Shown piece by piece: positions 1 to 47,400 of a stretch of DNA of 64,000 nt. A program made the position numbers and the translations under genes. Below the pieces are notes generated by a model. The model was given only the letters and a program-made list of their open reading frames with translations. It did not search any database and was not told where the DNA came from. Within the stretch, counting starts at the first letter, position 1; each line of letters opens with the position of its first letter. The DNA is taken from positions 8,799,454 to 8,863,453 of the forward strand of contig CM035353.1 of assembly GCA_020137815.1 (NCBI GenBank). The letters run 5' to 3'. This stretch comes from Hormiphora californensis. Its lineage: Eukaryota; Ctenophora; Tentaculata; Cydippida; Pleurobrachiidae.

Positions 1-60
1 GTCCCTAAATCGGGGTCCGACTGTAAATCGAGGTTTGACCCGTGTGGGAATACTCACGGC
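1..60. repeat. Fragment of pogo-like MITE terminal repeat
   Basis: CTAAATCGGGGTCCGACTGTA is present near the start; the same terminal sequence ends the MITEs at 4180-5037, 29376-29513, 37082-37254 and 48582-49439. A further degenerate piece is at 482-502. Confidence 0.6.
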
Positions 61-204
61 ATATCGGAAAGCTCCCCCATCGCACTGGTAGGTCTATTAG
101 GCTGAGTTCTTCCCTGACGACCAACCTCCATTCGGCGACCTAAAACAGTTTCAATGAAGTGGGATTTTTTTGAGATTTTGGAATATGTATACATATTTGG
201 ACAA

Positions 205-463
205 AGGGAAGTAATTTTGATATCTCCTTCTGGTGATCAACACACACACACGCCCTCTGTACAACAGTTTAATGGGGAATCTCACACATACGCGGGCAGA
301 ACTCGGTTAAGGAGAGATTAATTAGTATTCTGAATAATGAGTTCAGAGCAAGAATTAAATAGGGAAGAAAATCGAAAAATACTGGGTTTGACCGGGAATT
401 GAACCAGGGACCTCCAGAGAGACATGCTCGGAGCTATAAACCACTAAGCTACCAAACCCTATG
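205..463 (-). mobile_element. tRNA-derived SINE, copy 1
   Basis: On the minus strand, 459-383 is tRNA-like: acceptor-like GGGTTTG / CAAACCC, A-box-like TAGCTTAGTGG and B box GGTTCAATTCC. The anticodon arm is imperfect, so it is probably not a functional tRNA. The body continues CTATTTAATTCTTGCTC and on to 205. The same ~258 bp unit occurs at 25506-25763. Confidence 0.75.
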
Positions 464-1263
464 GGTGCCCGGTACATCGGGGCACGGTAAATCGGGGTCC
501 GAATGTACCTCGAGTGGTGGGTGTATCGTTTGGGAAAAGGGTGTCCGCCCGTTTTTTCTCCTCCAACTTGCTAAATAAACTCTGAAACAGATTAGTGTTT
601 GGATAGACAGATGAGGCGAGAAATATTTTTCATTGGAAACACATTACTCATTAGGAATTAATTAGGAATTACATAAATTATAAAATGTAGAATACCTCAT
701 TCACTAAATTGGCGAGAGGAGTCTCGGAGAGAGCGTTTGCTATCGCACACTGTGGATGAGTTAGCAGTGTCCGCAATATTAGTCGTTTACTGTGCTCCTG
801 AATATTATTATTATTATTATACAGCAATCAGTTAATAAAGAATGTAGGCCGGTCATATGATGTCAAATATAGATCTGCGTAAAAGCTGTAAATCTAATTC
901 CACTTTTTGTCAAACAGATCATTCTGTATTACCTGCAATACTTCGAATTCTTCCTTGATTCGTGTTTTTCTTTTCTTGCTGTGACTCAAATAGAAACCCC
1001 GAACCTCACGTTGGACAAAACGCATTGAAACTTGGAAAAAACACTGAAAGCAATGTTGACAATTTTAAAATGTACCAAACAATATATCGCCATATCGCCT
1101 CATTTCCCTGCCTCATTTCAACAGCATGTGTAATACAGTACATACCACTACCAGTCCGGGTGATCGCCTTCATCATTCACCCAGGTAGGGAAAACAACGG
1201 TATGCAGTTTGTTCAACATTGTATTGGAACCCAAAAAGTTTCTGTATTTCTAAAAGAACATAC
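464..1263. other. No gene recognised
   Basis: AT-rich DNA with an (ATT)n run near 806-820 and a degenerate MITE end at 482-502. No exon-like or structured segment was found. Confidence 0.5.
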
Positions 1264-1410
1264 CCCTGTGTTGGCTGTTGAGTATCCAAAAAAGGAGGCA
1301 CGGTAACTCGGTCGAGACTGTGCATTTCGACTGGGGAACACATATCCCTCCATCTGGGTCAAGGCTTTCCTTGCGTCCAGGGGGTCAGAGAAAAATAGAA
1401 TGCCTTGAAG
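1264..1410 (-). CDS. Candidate exon of unknown product
   Basis: A 49-codon open stretch between an acceptor (TAAGCAG) and a donor (GGGTATGT) on the minus strand, reading LQGILFFSDPLDARKALTQM and then a Ser/Arg-rich stretch. It is phase 0 at both ends and does not join directly to exon 19 if that ends at GTAAGT. It may be a further exon of the UBR5-like gene with one exon missing in between, or chance. Confidence 0.3.
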
Positions 1411-1716
1411 CTGCTTAGAGTTGCTGGGAGAGTGGATTATGGTAGAATGGATTTTCAGATGAAAAATGCAACACAATTACCTCTTTGGGCACAGATTCGA
1501 TTTTATTACGCCAGGAGTTTCTCTCATAAACGATCGCAGTATTCGATCCCTTACAGTCAGCGGTTTTTGCAAATCAAACAGTTTCCGACCAACCGATTTT
1601 ACAATATTCTTGGGCTTTTGTTGCACTGCGGAATGTATATAACTGTGTTATTTATGCGACAAATTTATAAGTCGATTGATAATAAACTGTTATGCAATAG
1701 TTCAAACTCTAGCTGA

Positions 1717-3013
1717 ATAATCATCCAGCAATGGAGCTCCGGAATCACAAGACTCTACTTTGATGGAGCTCCAACGTTCGATCAGGCCTGTGTTTGTCAC
1801 GGTGCACTACGTAAAAGCTTTGAAAGGTGCGTTTTAGGAGCATCTCGAGTGGAATAGCGGAAATTCGGTCTCAACATCAGGGTCCTACCAATGTTAAAAC
1901 GGAGGGGAGGGCCAGGCCCGGGGGGGGGGGGGGGGTTGGCCACATTGATGCCTGAGTGAGATCGAGGTCGCGCAGCGACCGAGATCGATCTCACATCTAG
2001 GCCTCCGGCGCGTTATTGATTTTAGAGCAAACTTTTTCAAAGACCTGGCTGCAAGGAACTACCGAACCGATTTGCATCTCGTTTGTTGCTCCTGGCAGAT
2101 AATTGTCTCTAGTTTTACGGAAAATACCCGCGAGTATCAGCATTTGAGGAATAGTGGGTCAAAATTGACGCTAAACATGAGCAATTCTTTAAAGACCTGG
2201 CTGCAAGCTCCTACTCGGTCCTGGGACAATCTGCGGGTACTGGGGGAATCGTCATGGCCTTGTGAGTATGGGAAAATACCCGCCGATTCATCACGATGCG
2301 AAATGAGGCCATAATTGATCTTTGAGCAGTGCTAGGTCAGCTAAAAAGGTCTCCAAAAACGGTCTATCACGCGCGATCTGCTGAAAACGTGCTTTAATAT
2401 CGCACGCACGTGAGTTCTTGCTCTCAACGGACCGGGATCCTATTATTCGCGGAGCGAGAATAGGATGCGATGGATCCAAGGGGGGGGGGGGTTCAAGATA
2501 AATGGTTCGTACGTATGGCACTTAAAGGTTGACAAGATACCTAAAGCTTTTCGTCTATCAGATTTTTTCGATTTATCATGAATTTTAAGCATTTTTTTCA
2601 GAATATTTAGTTAAATTTTCAAAAAAGGGGGTCTACTGATAAATGAATGGTACAATTGGTGAATTGATACTGTCATAACTCCGGTTCCTGATTTTTGATA
2701 AGCTACAAAAATATTTTTGGTAGCATTGGAAGGGTCTTGTTCAGACCAATCCAACGCAACCAAGATCATGTCTTTGTCTTATGAGGATCCGGAAATCATG
2801 AATTTCGATTTGCGAGACGCAGCGAGTGTTCACACTAATCCCAGTACTGAAAATATCCGTGGGGAGGACAAAAAAACCATTTATCTTGATCCCCCCTCTC
2901 GGTTACAAAGCTTTTACGTAGCGCATGGTGACAAAAACACTGATCGAACGTTGGAGCTCCATCAAAGTAGAGTTTTGGTGATTCTGGAGCTCCATTGCTG
3001 AATGAACAATAAT
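1717..3013. mobile_element. TIR element, about 1.3 kb, non-coding
   Basis: The left end (CAGCAATGGAGCTCC, then TTTGATGGAGCTCCAACG and GTAAAAGCTTTG by 1822) is repeated inverted at the right end (CAAAGCTTTTACG at 2908, then GGAGCTCCATTGCTG to 3001). The arms are about 100 bp and diverged. The interior carries G14 and G12 tracts at 1920-1934 and 2479-2491 and no transposase. Confidence 0.65.
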
Positions 3014-3117
3014 CTAGACCATATAATGCAATGTAGTGGTTTTTAACCAACAAATATTATGCATGAAGAATGCAGATCAGCATTATTTTGAAGATCATAA
3101 AAAGAGGGGTTACTTAC

Positions 3118-38487
<35,370 letters not shown>

Positions 38488-39543
38488 GATGGGTTTTGTT
38501 GAAAATGGGAATCAGAGATAGCTTTTCATAATTTCATCGACGGGGGCTCTACTTGAAAATGTAGAATAGCATTATCATGTAAAGTATGCTTGAGGAAAAA
38601 CACGGTAAATAGGGTTTCTATTAAATCGGAGCCGGTAAATGCGGGCCCCACTGTTATACTATACAATGCAGAAAAACTTCTATAAAATGAACTAATATTA
38701 CAAAAAACTCAAGGCCATATTCTACCTTTCATAATAAACTGTTAATACACACACATTATAATAATTATATCCCCATTATATAATATATAAATCACTGAGC
38801 TCGCAATATATAATACATATGTTAGATCACCAGGTCATGTCGTGTACCACACGATTTTGTCTACGCATTTAGAAGACCATATAAAATTCATCACAGTGCG
38901 AATCACCTTATCAATATAGACCCGAAAAGTCAGTTCTTCGCGACAAGAATATTTGTATTCGAGTGCTTCCTCAGAGTATCAGAAGAGACAGGTGAACTAA
39001 TTAGCATGTTTGTAATAGTCATACTACTCGATCTCATCATAATATGATGGGATCGAGTAGTATAATTGTGAAATAGGTTGCAAAGACGTATTTGAGACGA
39101 AAGATGAGCATCGAGCAATGTACTCAGTTCTGTAAGGAACGCTCCACGGAACACATGTGTGGAATCGGCTTGACATTACAGGCGTTCCGCATTGAATGTA
39201 CAATGTACATTGTACACACCACCCCCCCCCCCCCCCACACCACAATTTGTCCTGCTATTTTCATCACTTTACTTAGTGACAAAGTATGTGTCATTTTCTG
39301 ACTTGTTATGCTTTTTTGCAAGGCAATATGTAAAAAGGCAATAGGCATCCTGGTTTTAAGGGTCTTCTAAATACAAAAGCTCGAGTAGCACACGAATTTG
39401 TATGGTAATCTAACTGCTCGTACTAATAATAATGTTTTTTATAATTGTATACTACAACTGTTTACTGTGAACATGGGACTTGTCAACCAAATTATTATTG
39501 ACAGAGAATAAGGATCGGTTGATTGTTTATTAGCCGCATATCA
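38488..39543. other. Region upstream of the UBR5-like start
   Basis: AT-rich. A degenerate pogo-type end is at 38620-38650 and a short hairpin CTACTCGATC...GATCGAGTAG at 39022-39061; there is a C15 tract at 39222-39236. The promoter is presumably here but no core element can be pinned down. Confidence 0.4.
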
Positions 39544-40544
39544 GTGAGGAAGTTTTGTTTTCTCCTTCCGGCTGGACAAATGAGTAGACGTAGATTTTAT
39601 TGTAGAATAACGCTATCAATTTCGGCGCACAGCACCATCTTCAGGCTATAATATACGGAATATACATGTTAGAAAAACTGTACACATACCAATCGTAAAA
39701 TAAAAATTACTGGAAAATTCTAAAGCTAAGCTAATTTAGTGAAATAGTAAAAAGTTGAAAAACCACACGCGGGACTGGAAAAATTATAAAACAAAAAGTA
39801 AAGACTAGGAAATAAACGGGGTTTAAATAGTAAAGAAGTAAGATCAGATAGTGAAATAAGATAGGAATCACGCGACTGCTCAAAAAGATATCTAGCTAAA
39901 AATACTCAATGACCAATATGGCCGTTAGAAAATACTAAAAACGGATAATATTAAGAAATAAGGAACCTAGATAGATCAGTCAACTCTTCTTTTAAATTAA
40001 TAGTAGGCTTCTCTCTGTTAATATAATATGCTTCTATAGAATATGCTATTATAGAAGCATATTATATTAACAGAGAGAAGCCTACTATTAATTTAAAAGA
40101 AGAGTTGACTGATCTATCTAGGTTCCTTATTTCTTAATATTATCCGTTTTTAGTATTTTCTAACGGCCATATTGGTCATTGAGTATTTTTAGCTAGATAT
40201 CTTTTTGAGCAGTCGCGTGATTCCTATCTTATTTCACTATCTGATCTTACTTCTTTACTATTTAAACCCCGTTTATTTCCTAGTCTTTACTTTTTGTTTT
40301 ATAATTTTTCCAGTCCCGCGTGTGGTTTTTCAACTTTTTACTATTTCACTAAATTAGCTTAGCTTTAGAATTTTCCAGTAATTTTTATTTTACGATTGGT
40401 ATGTGTACAGTTTTTCTAACATGTATATTCCGTATATTATAGCCTGAAGATGGTGCTGTGCGCCGAAATTGATAGCGTTATTCTACAATAAAATCTACGT
40501 CTACTCATTTGTCCAGCCGGAAGGAGAAAACAAAACTTCCTCAC
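39544..40544. repeat. 1001 bp near-perfect palindrome
   Basis: Arms of about 495 bp (GTGAGGAAGTTTTGTTTTCT ... and exact inverse) meet around 40044 with a spacer of about 11 bases between CTTCTATA and TATAGAAG. No mismatch was seen in the parts compared. It lies between the UBR5-like start and the 3' end of the ankyrin-DHHC gene. There is no coding capacity. Confidence 0.9.
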
Positions 40545-40643
40545 AAATTATTATTATTATATGTGTATTTACAGCACTCGACGCATACAGTTCACTGTCA
40601 TCCTCAATAAAATGTTTTACGTTGTAGTTGATGAAAATGGATA

Positions 40644-42519
40644 TTACACATCCATATTACGACGCATATTAAGTACTGATCGACGGCCGTGGAGAAGTTC
40701 ACTTGGCCTAGCGAGGTGGAAAAACTCAGCCAGGTTACGAAACCAACCTGAGAAGAATTTTATTGGGTTTACAACTAGGCGTATTCAAATATTATGAAGT
40801 ATTCACCCGGAATCATTTTGCAAAAAGGTATTACATATTACAGTGGTCATCTGACATAATTGCCATACCTCGACGTGAAATTCGACCTGAATCTCGACCT
40901 GGAATGAGGCGCGCATTCGTAGTGAGAGAGACACAAAGACTAACGAGAGAGAAGAGTTGAAGCGCGACATCATTTGATTACTGCGGCACATCTCTCTGAT
41001 GCGCGCCTCATTCCAGGTCGAGATTCAGGTCGAATTTCACGTCGGAATATGTCGGATGACCACTGTTATAGGGGTTTAATGTAACCGATATCTGAGCCAG
41101 TCCAGTTGTGACTTATAATCCAGCTCACTGAGTTGTGTAGTTTGGGTTTGCCTATTTGATATTTAAGGCCAGAGGGGGGGGGGTCGGGGGGTCTAAAAAG
41201 TCACTTTCGGGGTTTGGTCCGGCTCGAAGAGCCGGGCCAAATGAAATAGTTGGAATCGTTTTAGCGTGCACCGTTAAGGAGAAAATTGAGGTTAACTTTT
41301 CGCCCAAAATGAATGTAAACCTCAAAAAAGCATGTATTTATGTCACTTACACAGATGAAAATGGTACCAATCGATAGATCTTATCAAGGAGACCAAGTAT
41401 TCAAAGTTTCAGAGGTCTAAAACATATAGTTGTTCAGATATTTGAGGTTAACATATCTCCCAAAAAACAACCTTTTGTTGAATATTTCAGAACATTTTTT
41501 TCACTTTCTGCACCACTTCCTGAAGAGACGGCTAGGACCTGGGCCTTGAAACTTCGCAGTTATGATCCTGAGATGGTGAACTAAAAATCTGGTGTAGCGA
41601 TTTTTGATTTAGGCCCTAGTTCCTGAAATATTGAGGTTAACGTTTCAAAAATCAAGCTTTTTAAAATGTTAACCTCAATATTTCAGGAACTAGGGCCTAA
41701 ATCAAAAATCGCTGCACCAGATTTTTAGTTCACCATCTCAGGATCATAACTGCCAAGTTTCAATGCCCAGGTCCTAGTCGTCTCTTCAGGAAGTGGTGCA
41801 GAAAGTGAAATTGTGGACCTAAAGTTATCCAACAAAAGGTTGTTTTTTGGGAGATATGTTAACCTCAAATATCTGAATAACTATATGGCTTAGACCTCTG
41901 AAACTTTGAATACTTGGTCTCCTTGATAAGATCTATCGATTGGTACCATTTTCATCTGTGTAGGTGACATAAATATAAGCTTTTTTGAGGTTTACATTAA
42001 TTTTGGGCGAAAAGTTAACCTCAAAAAACAGGGCCTTCTGATACACTTGGTGCGCAGCTACCCTATCCAAAACTTTCCTACCTCCGAGTTACATCACATA
42101 TGTAAACCTCAGAAAAGTGCATTTTTTGACCCTCGGACCCCCCCCTCTGGCCTTAAGTTCTACGATTTAATGCATTTTGTGTGTAATAATAAGTAGTAAA
42201 TTTGTGTACCTCTGTTGAAAGGATTTATAAAGGTACCATTTGGTGCCTTAAAATGATCGTATTTCTTCCAATTCACACTCTCGTTAACAGTTAGATTACG
42301 ACTAGCAGCTGAAAAATTTCAAACATGGTTTGTATGAAGAGTAAATACTGTAAAATGTCTCAACTATCTATATCTTACCGGTGTATGTTTGTACTGAAAG
42401 AAGGGAGACAGCGAATGTAGAGAGGAGAAGATCAAATAATCCACCCCACATGATTGGTCCTGTAACAAGGTCCCACCGTTGGTAAGCCATCCAACACCCT
42501 GTTACGCATACTGCCATAC
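40644..42519 (-). CDS. C-terminal exons of the DHHC gene with stop codon
   Basis: 42519-42379: [15 protein letters not shown] and two hydrophobic stretches ([17 protein letters not shown]). 42308-42210: [16 protein letters not shown], where TVNE fits the TTxE motif after the fourth helix, and NPFNR. 40747-40644: completes [15 protein letters not shown], the PaCCT motif of DHHC enzymes, and a short basic tail ending MRRNMDV and TAA. The last intron (40748-42209) is filled by a fold-back element (41158-42158). Confidence 0.85.
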
Positions 42520-44093
42520 CTGCCATGAAGGGTGGGGTTTATTACCATGGTAGAATGAGAACGAAGTATAGTTCAGGCCAAGCAGGCCTAATATTAGCAA
42601 TATTGAGGGACGTGATCCAATCTGATTTTTCGTCAGTGGATCAAATTTACAAGCCAACATTGCCTTCGGTTTGTTCAGCAAGAGTGGTAAGCTCTGCAGC
42701 ATTGCTTTCGGTTTTTCAGCGATAGTGGTAAGCTCTGCTTTGCCAACTGGGATCAGATTGGTAGCCATGGTAGACTGATTTGAACTGAAATTTGACCGGC
42801 TTATATAATATGCTCTGAAATATTCAACAAAAGGTTCTTTTTTGGAGACCTCAAATATCTGAACAATTATATGGATTATGGCTTAAAGCTCTGAAACTTT
42901 GAACACTTGGTCTCCTTGATAAGATCTATCAATTGGTACCATTTTCATCTGTGTAGGTGACATAAATACAAGCTTTTTGGGGGGGGGGGGGCCTGCCGCA
43001 AGAATCTCATGCCTCATTGGCGATTTTCAGGGTAGCTGGGATTTTTGAGATTTTCGATTTTTGGCTAAAAAACGTGGGATTTTTGAGATTTTTGAGGCAA
43101 ATTTGCGTTTTTTCGGGGAAAACCCGCAAATTTTTCTCAAAAATCTCATAGAAAGGAAAAATTTCCATTCGAAAATTTGGAATAGAAACAATCCTTGTGT
43201 TTTTCTACCAAAAATCAAAATTCTAAATAGAAATTTTCCTTGTGTTCTAGTACAAAAGTTGATGTGAAGCTAAAACATGAAATCTACCTATTTAAATTAC
43301 TATACTGCTATTATGATTCAGTTTTAAGCTAAAAAATATGTCGAAAAACTGAGTATTGGCAGCCAAAATTGTGCCAATTTACCACAAAAATCTCAAAAAT
43401 CTCAAACGTAATTGAGCAAATTTTCCCAAAAATCTCAAAAATCTCATCGGCCGAAAAGAGGGTAGCTGAGATTTTTGCGGCAGGCCCCCCCCCCCCTTTT
43501 TTGAGGTTTACATTCATTTTAGGCGAAAAGTTAACCTCAATTTTATCCTTAACGGTGCACGCTAAAACGATTCCAACTATTTCATCTGGTCATCGAGCCG
43601 GACCAAACCCCGAAAGTGACTTTTTACATGTTGTTCAACCCTAGAGGTCGCCGGTATTCTCTATTCTATCTACTAATCCCTATTTAATCCTGAACAGATC
43701 TCATCACATTGATATATTATCTAATTAATAGTTCATGTGTTGATTGGACAAGTTAGACTCGCTGGATATTATTGGAAGAAACCAAAGTGTCTAACCTGTC
43801 CAATCAACACATGAACTATTATCGATCATGAGACTCAAGAATAGTCAAGCAATACATTATTTGTATCATCTAGTTGGTTATTAGACAATTTTAACCGGTT
43901 ATCTAAGTTTTCACAGTACACCGTTTCCGGTGGTTAAAGTGTACTGTGAAATTTTAGACCACTGCAAAAACACTAGTAATTATAAAGTAAAATACCGCTG
44001 CAGTGGTATGTGAAAAATTAAACACTTTCTAGTCACACGCACACAGTGTGAACATTACAAACATTACAAACTGAGTGAACGGGATAAAGATTA

Positions 44094-44172
<79 letters not shown>

Positions 44173-44382
44173 AAGAGAGAGAGAAAGAGAAAGAGAATGT
44201 GTGTGTGTGTGTGTGAGAGAGAGAGATAGGAAAAGAGAGAATCGAAGGCAGAGAGGGAAAGCAGATGCAGGACGCTCATTGGTGTGGTGCCATCACGTGA
44301 CGATCACGTGACCTATAGTTGCAGAGGGGAAGAAAAGATAAGGGTTAGGGCGTGTGCACTGTGCAGTAGTGACTACTGCACA

Positions 44383-44429
<47 letters not shown>

Positions 44430-47400
44430 TTCTCTTTCTCTCTCTCTCTCTCTCTCACATTCTCTTTCTCTCTCTCTCTCACTCAATCTTTATCTCTTTC
44501 ACTCAGTTTGTTTCCAAAATCATCTAATAAAATTAGATGACTGCTTTTACATGCTCTATTACACAACAATAATGTTAAAGATTCTTTCACTTTTAGGCCT
44601 CGCAGGCTCGGCCCAAAAGTACAACTACAGAGCTCGCAGGCTCGCTCAGTAGTTACACTTAGCGTGCCTCGCAGGCTCGGCAGCTAAGTAAAAGGATCTA
44701 CCTCGACCTGTCGGTCTCGGTTCATTATTGTTGTATTTAGAGCACTCGGCCTTCGGCCTCGTGCACTAAAAAGTAATAGACCATTTTAACAGTATTACGC
44801 CTACGGTGGGTCAAATTTATCCTAGTGACCACAAATTGTTGGGCCACAACTTCAATTTTAATCAATTTCGCTCGGCTTTACACCTATTTAACTTTTTCGA
44901 AATTACGGATCTGGAGAATTTTTTTAAATTAGAATCGGTTGCATAATGAACTAATTATAAACAATTAGTCGAAGTTTTAGATAAAATCTTTCCTGACCTA
45001 GGGTGGGTTATTTTTACCTAGATTTTAACACCTCATTACTCGGCCCCCTTATCAGCAATTTCAGAGTAAATGTACACTATAAACCCCTTTCTCTCTCCCT
45101 GACTCTCCCCCTCCGTGGACACGTGACATGAAATCGGAGCAATGGGGGGACAGGGCAGATCTAATTAATGCTTTCAAACGAACCTATAAGTTTCTTAATT
45201 GGGCATGATTTGGAACAAAAATTACTGGAATTGGCCTGTGATGTGATATAGATTACCCGCATATAAATTATTTTGTCTAAAACACACCGGATAAATTTGA
45301 CCCACCCTAGGCGATGTTATAACTGACGTGGGCGTGATACTGTTAACCAGTCATCTAATCATATATTATATTCCACTACAGACCTACCTGTAGCGATGAA
45401 GATAGCAAAGTATATTCTGTTCCTATAACCCACACACGTGTAAATGTATGGACAGTGATGATCGAATAGAAGAACACATCTCTTGCACACTCGGCAATGT
45501 TTTGCTCTCGGTGGACGAACTGAAAGGATACAATTACAGTCGGAATTTGGAGCATGGTTTCCTTGCCCATTCAGCCCGCCCTATGGGGTCCATGACCCAA
45601 ATCCAGTCCTGCCACACACAATGGCAGCATAAAATCACGTGCAACGTGCTTTTCCTGCTTGCTAGGCTCCTGAAACTACCGGTAACGCGCATAACGGTCC
45701 GCCTTTATTATTTTCCGTGGACTATAGTATCTTACAAGGAAGAGATCTCATAAATTGACGTAATTGATAATTCTATCCACATTAGTTGCTCCTGTTCATA
45801 TTAGTTTACCTGTGAGACACGTGTGACAGAGCTCTGTAAATGGATTGCTTATCCTGTTATCAGGACTGAGCGGTCCAGTATGATGGAGTTTAAAGTTGGT
45901 TATTTTACCCATTATTTCCTCGTACTCTGGGTCGTGGGTGGGTACATAGCCGGGATGGACGGTCCGACACATAAAATATGTACCCCTGATAGAAAAAAAA
46001 GTATATTTATGTAGTGTAAACCGGGGCAAAATGGTTAACTTTTTACTTAATCGGTTCTCACCCCCGTTTAAAAAAGATAAAATGAAAAAAAAATATAGTA
46101 TTAAAGTTCATTAGCCAGCGTCCTCCCAGAAGAAGAAGAAGACCCCCATGGTGATTTCACGTAGCTCAGAATTTGATCAGGCATAGCCGACTCAGGATTT
46201 TACAAAATGAACAACTTTAAAAACAGACGTTTCGCCTTCACCCGGGCGGGGGGAAATTTGACTTGTTTCATAATTATAATGATGCCCTTACCAGAGAAGA
46301 AATTGTAGAAAAAGCATCCATACGTGACACATGCCGAGCTCAGACGTTAGTGGCATAACGTGAAGAAGATATGTTGGGTATGCAAAAAGGGCTAGGTTAC
46401 AAAAGAGGAGTATAAAAGCCACGTGTGCATTCTTTGTCGGGCCAGGTTTTAGACCCGTTCGAAGCATGAATGGTTGCTTGTGCTTTGGCTGGTACTCCTG
46501 AAGGAAAGTAGTTGAATCAGTCGCTTTTTAGTATGATACATTCGGAATATTCTATCCTTCACGAACTTGCTCTGTTAGGCGCACGTCAACTGTTCAGAAT
46601 ACGCAAGAAGATCACAATGTGTGATTGATTCTCGGTATGATTTTTAGTACGTTAGGCCTTGAGTCCTCCCACCACCACCCCCCCCCCCCCGCATACTGTT
46701 CTTGATGAACATCATCAGTTAAAAAAGTGATCAGTGCTCATATATCATGGTTTTGTTCAAATTATCAACTGCCTAAACTGCAGTGTTTGCACCATTATGT
46801 TGGATGGTCGTCAACATTTATCAGCCAGCTCTGGGGCCGGGTGAAAAGTTGGATAATGATGATCAACAACTAGTGTGTGCACGTTCTGCTGTGATGGAGG
46901 ACATGTGATAGGTACCACGTGATATGAATTCGCACACTCTGAGATGGTGTTGTACAGGTCACGTGACCTGTGCGACGGCCTCTCAGAGCGTGCAACTCGC
47001 AAGGGGAGAGATTACAATGATGGTATTCAACAAGTGTGCTCACCTTTTGTTGAAATGATGGATGGTTGTGCATTTCAAAACGAAAGTTTCGGGCATTACC
47101 CCTTACCAGCGCTGAATCAGAAATTCAAAAACGGTTGAAAGTGATCGGATCTCCATTCTACGTCAGCTTAATTGTGTAACAAAGACGTCTGTACAATTAA
47201 AACATGCATAAAGTTTTCTATATCCAGTAAAACGCAAATTTGTGGTTCATCATGATGGTCAGCACACTGAGCTGATTATGTTCATCACGAACAGTATGCG
47301 CAAGGCCTTAATATATAATGCATAAATCTCTCCATGTTAGCTCACCTGAAACCAGCGTATAACATCGTGATACTTGCGTCCCTCGGCAAGATTCATCGGT

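Noticed and set aside
383-459. Functional tRNA gene
   Set aside because: The B box is good, but the anticodon stem and T-stem have mismatches and the sequence is the head of a repeated SINE; the same holds at 25684-25759 and 61000-61068.
46811-47073. 63-67 residue minus-strand frames considered as DHHC gene exons
   Set aside because: They sit inside a TIR element with a GGTCACGTGACC palindrome, and the flanking exons already join in phase.
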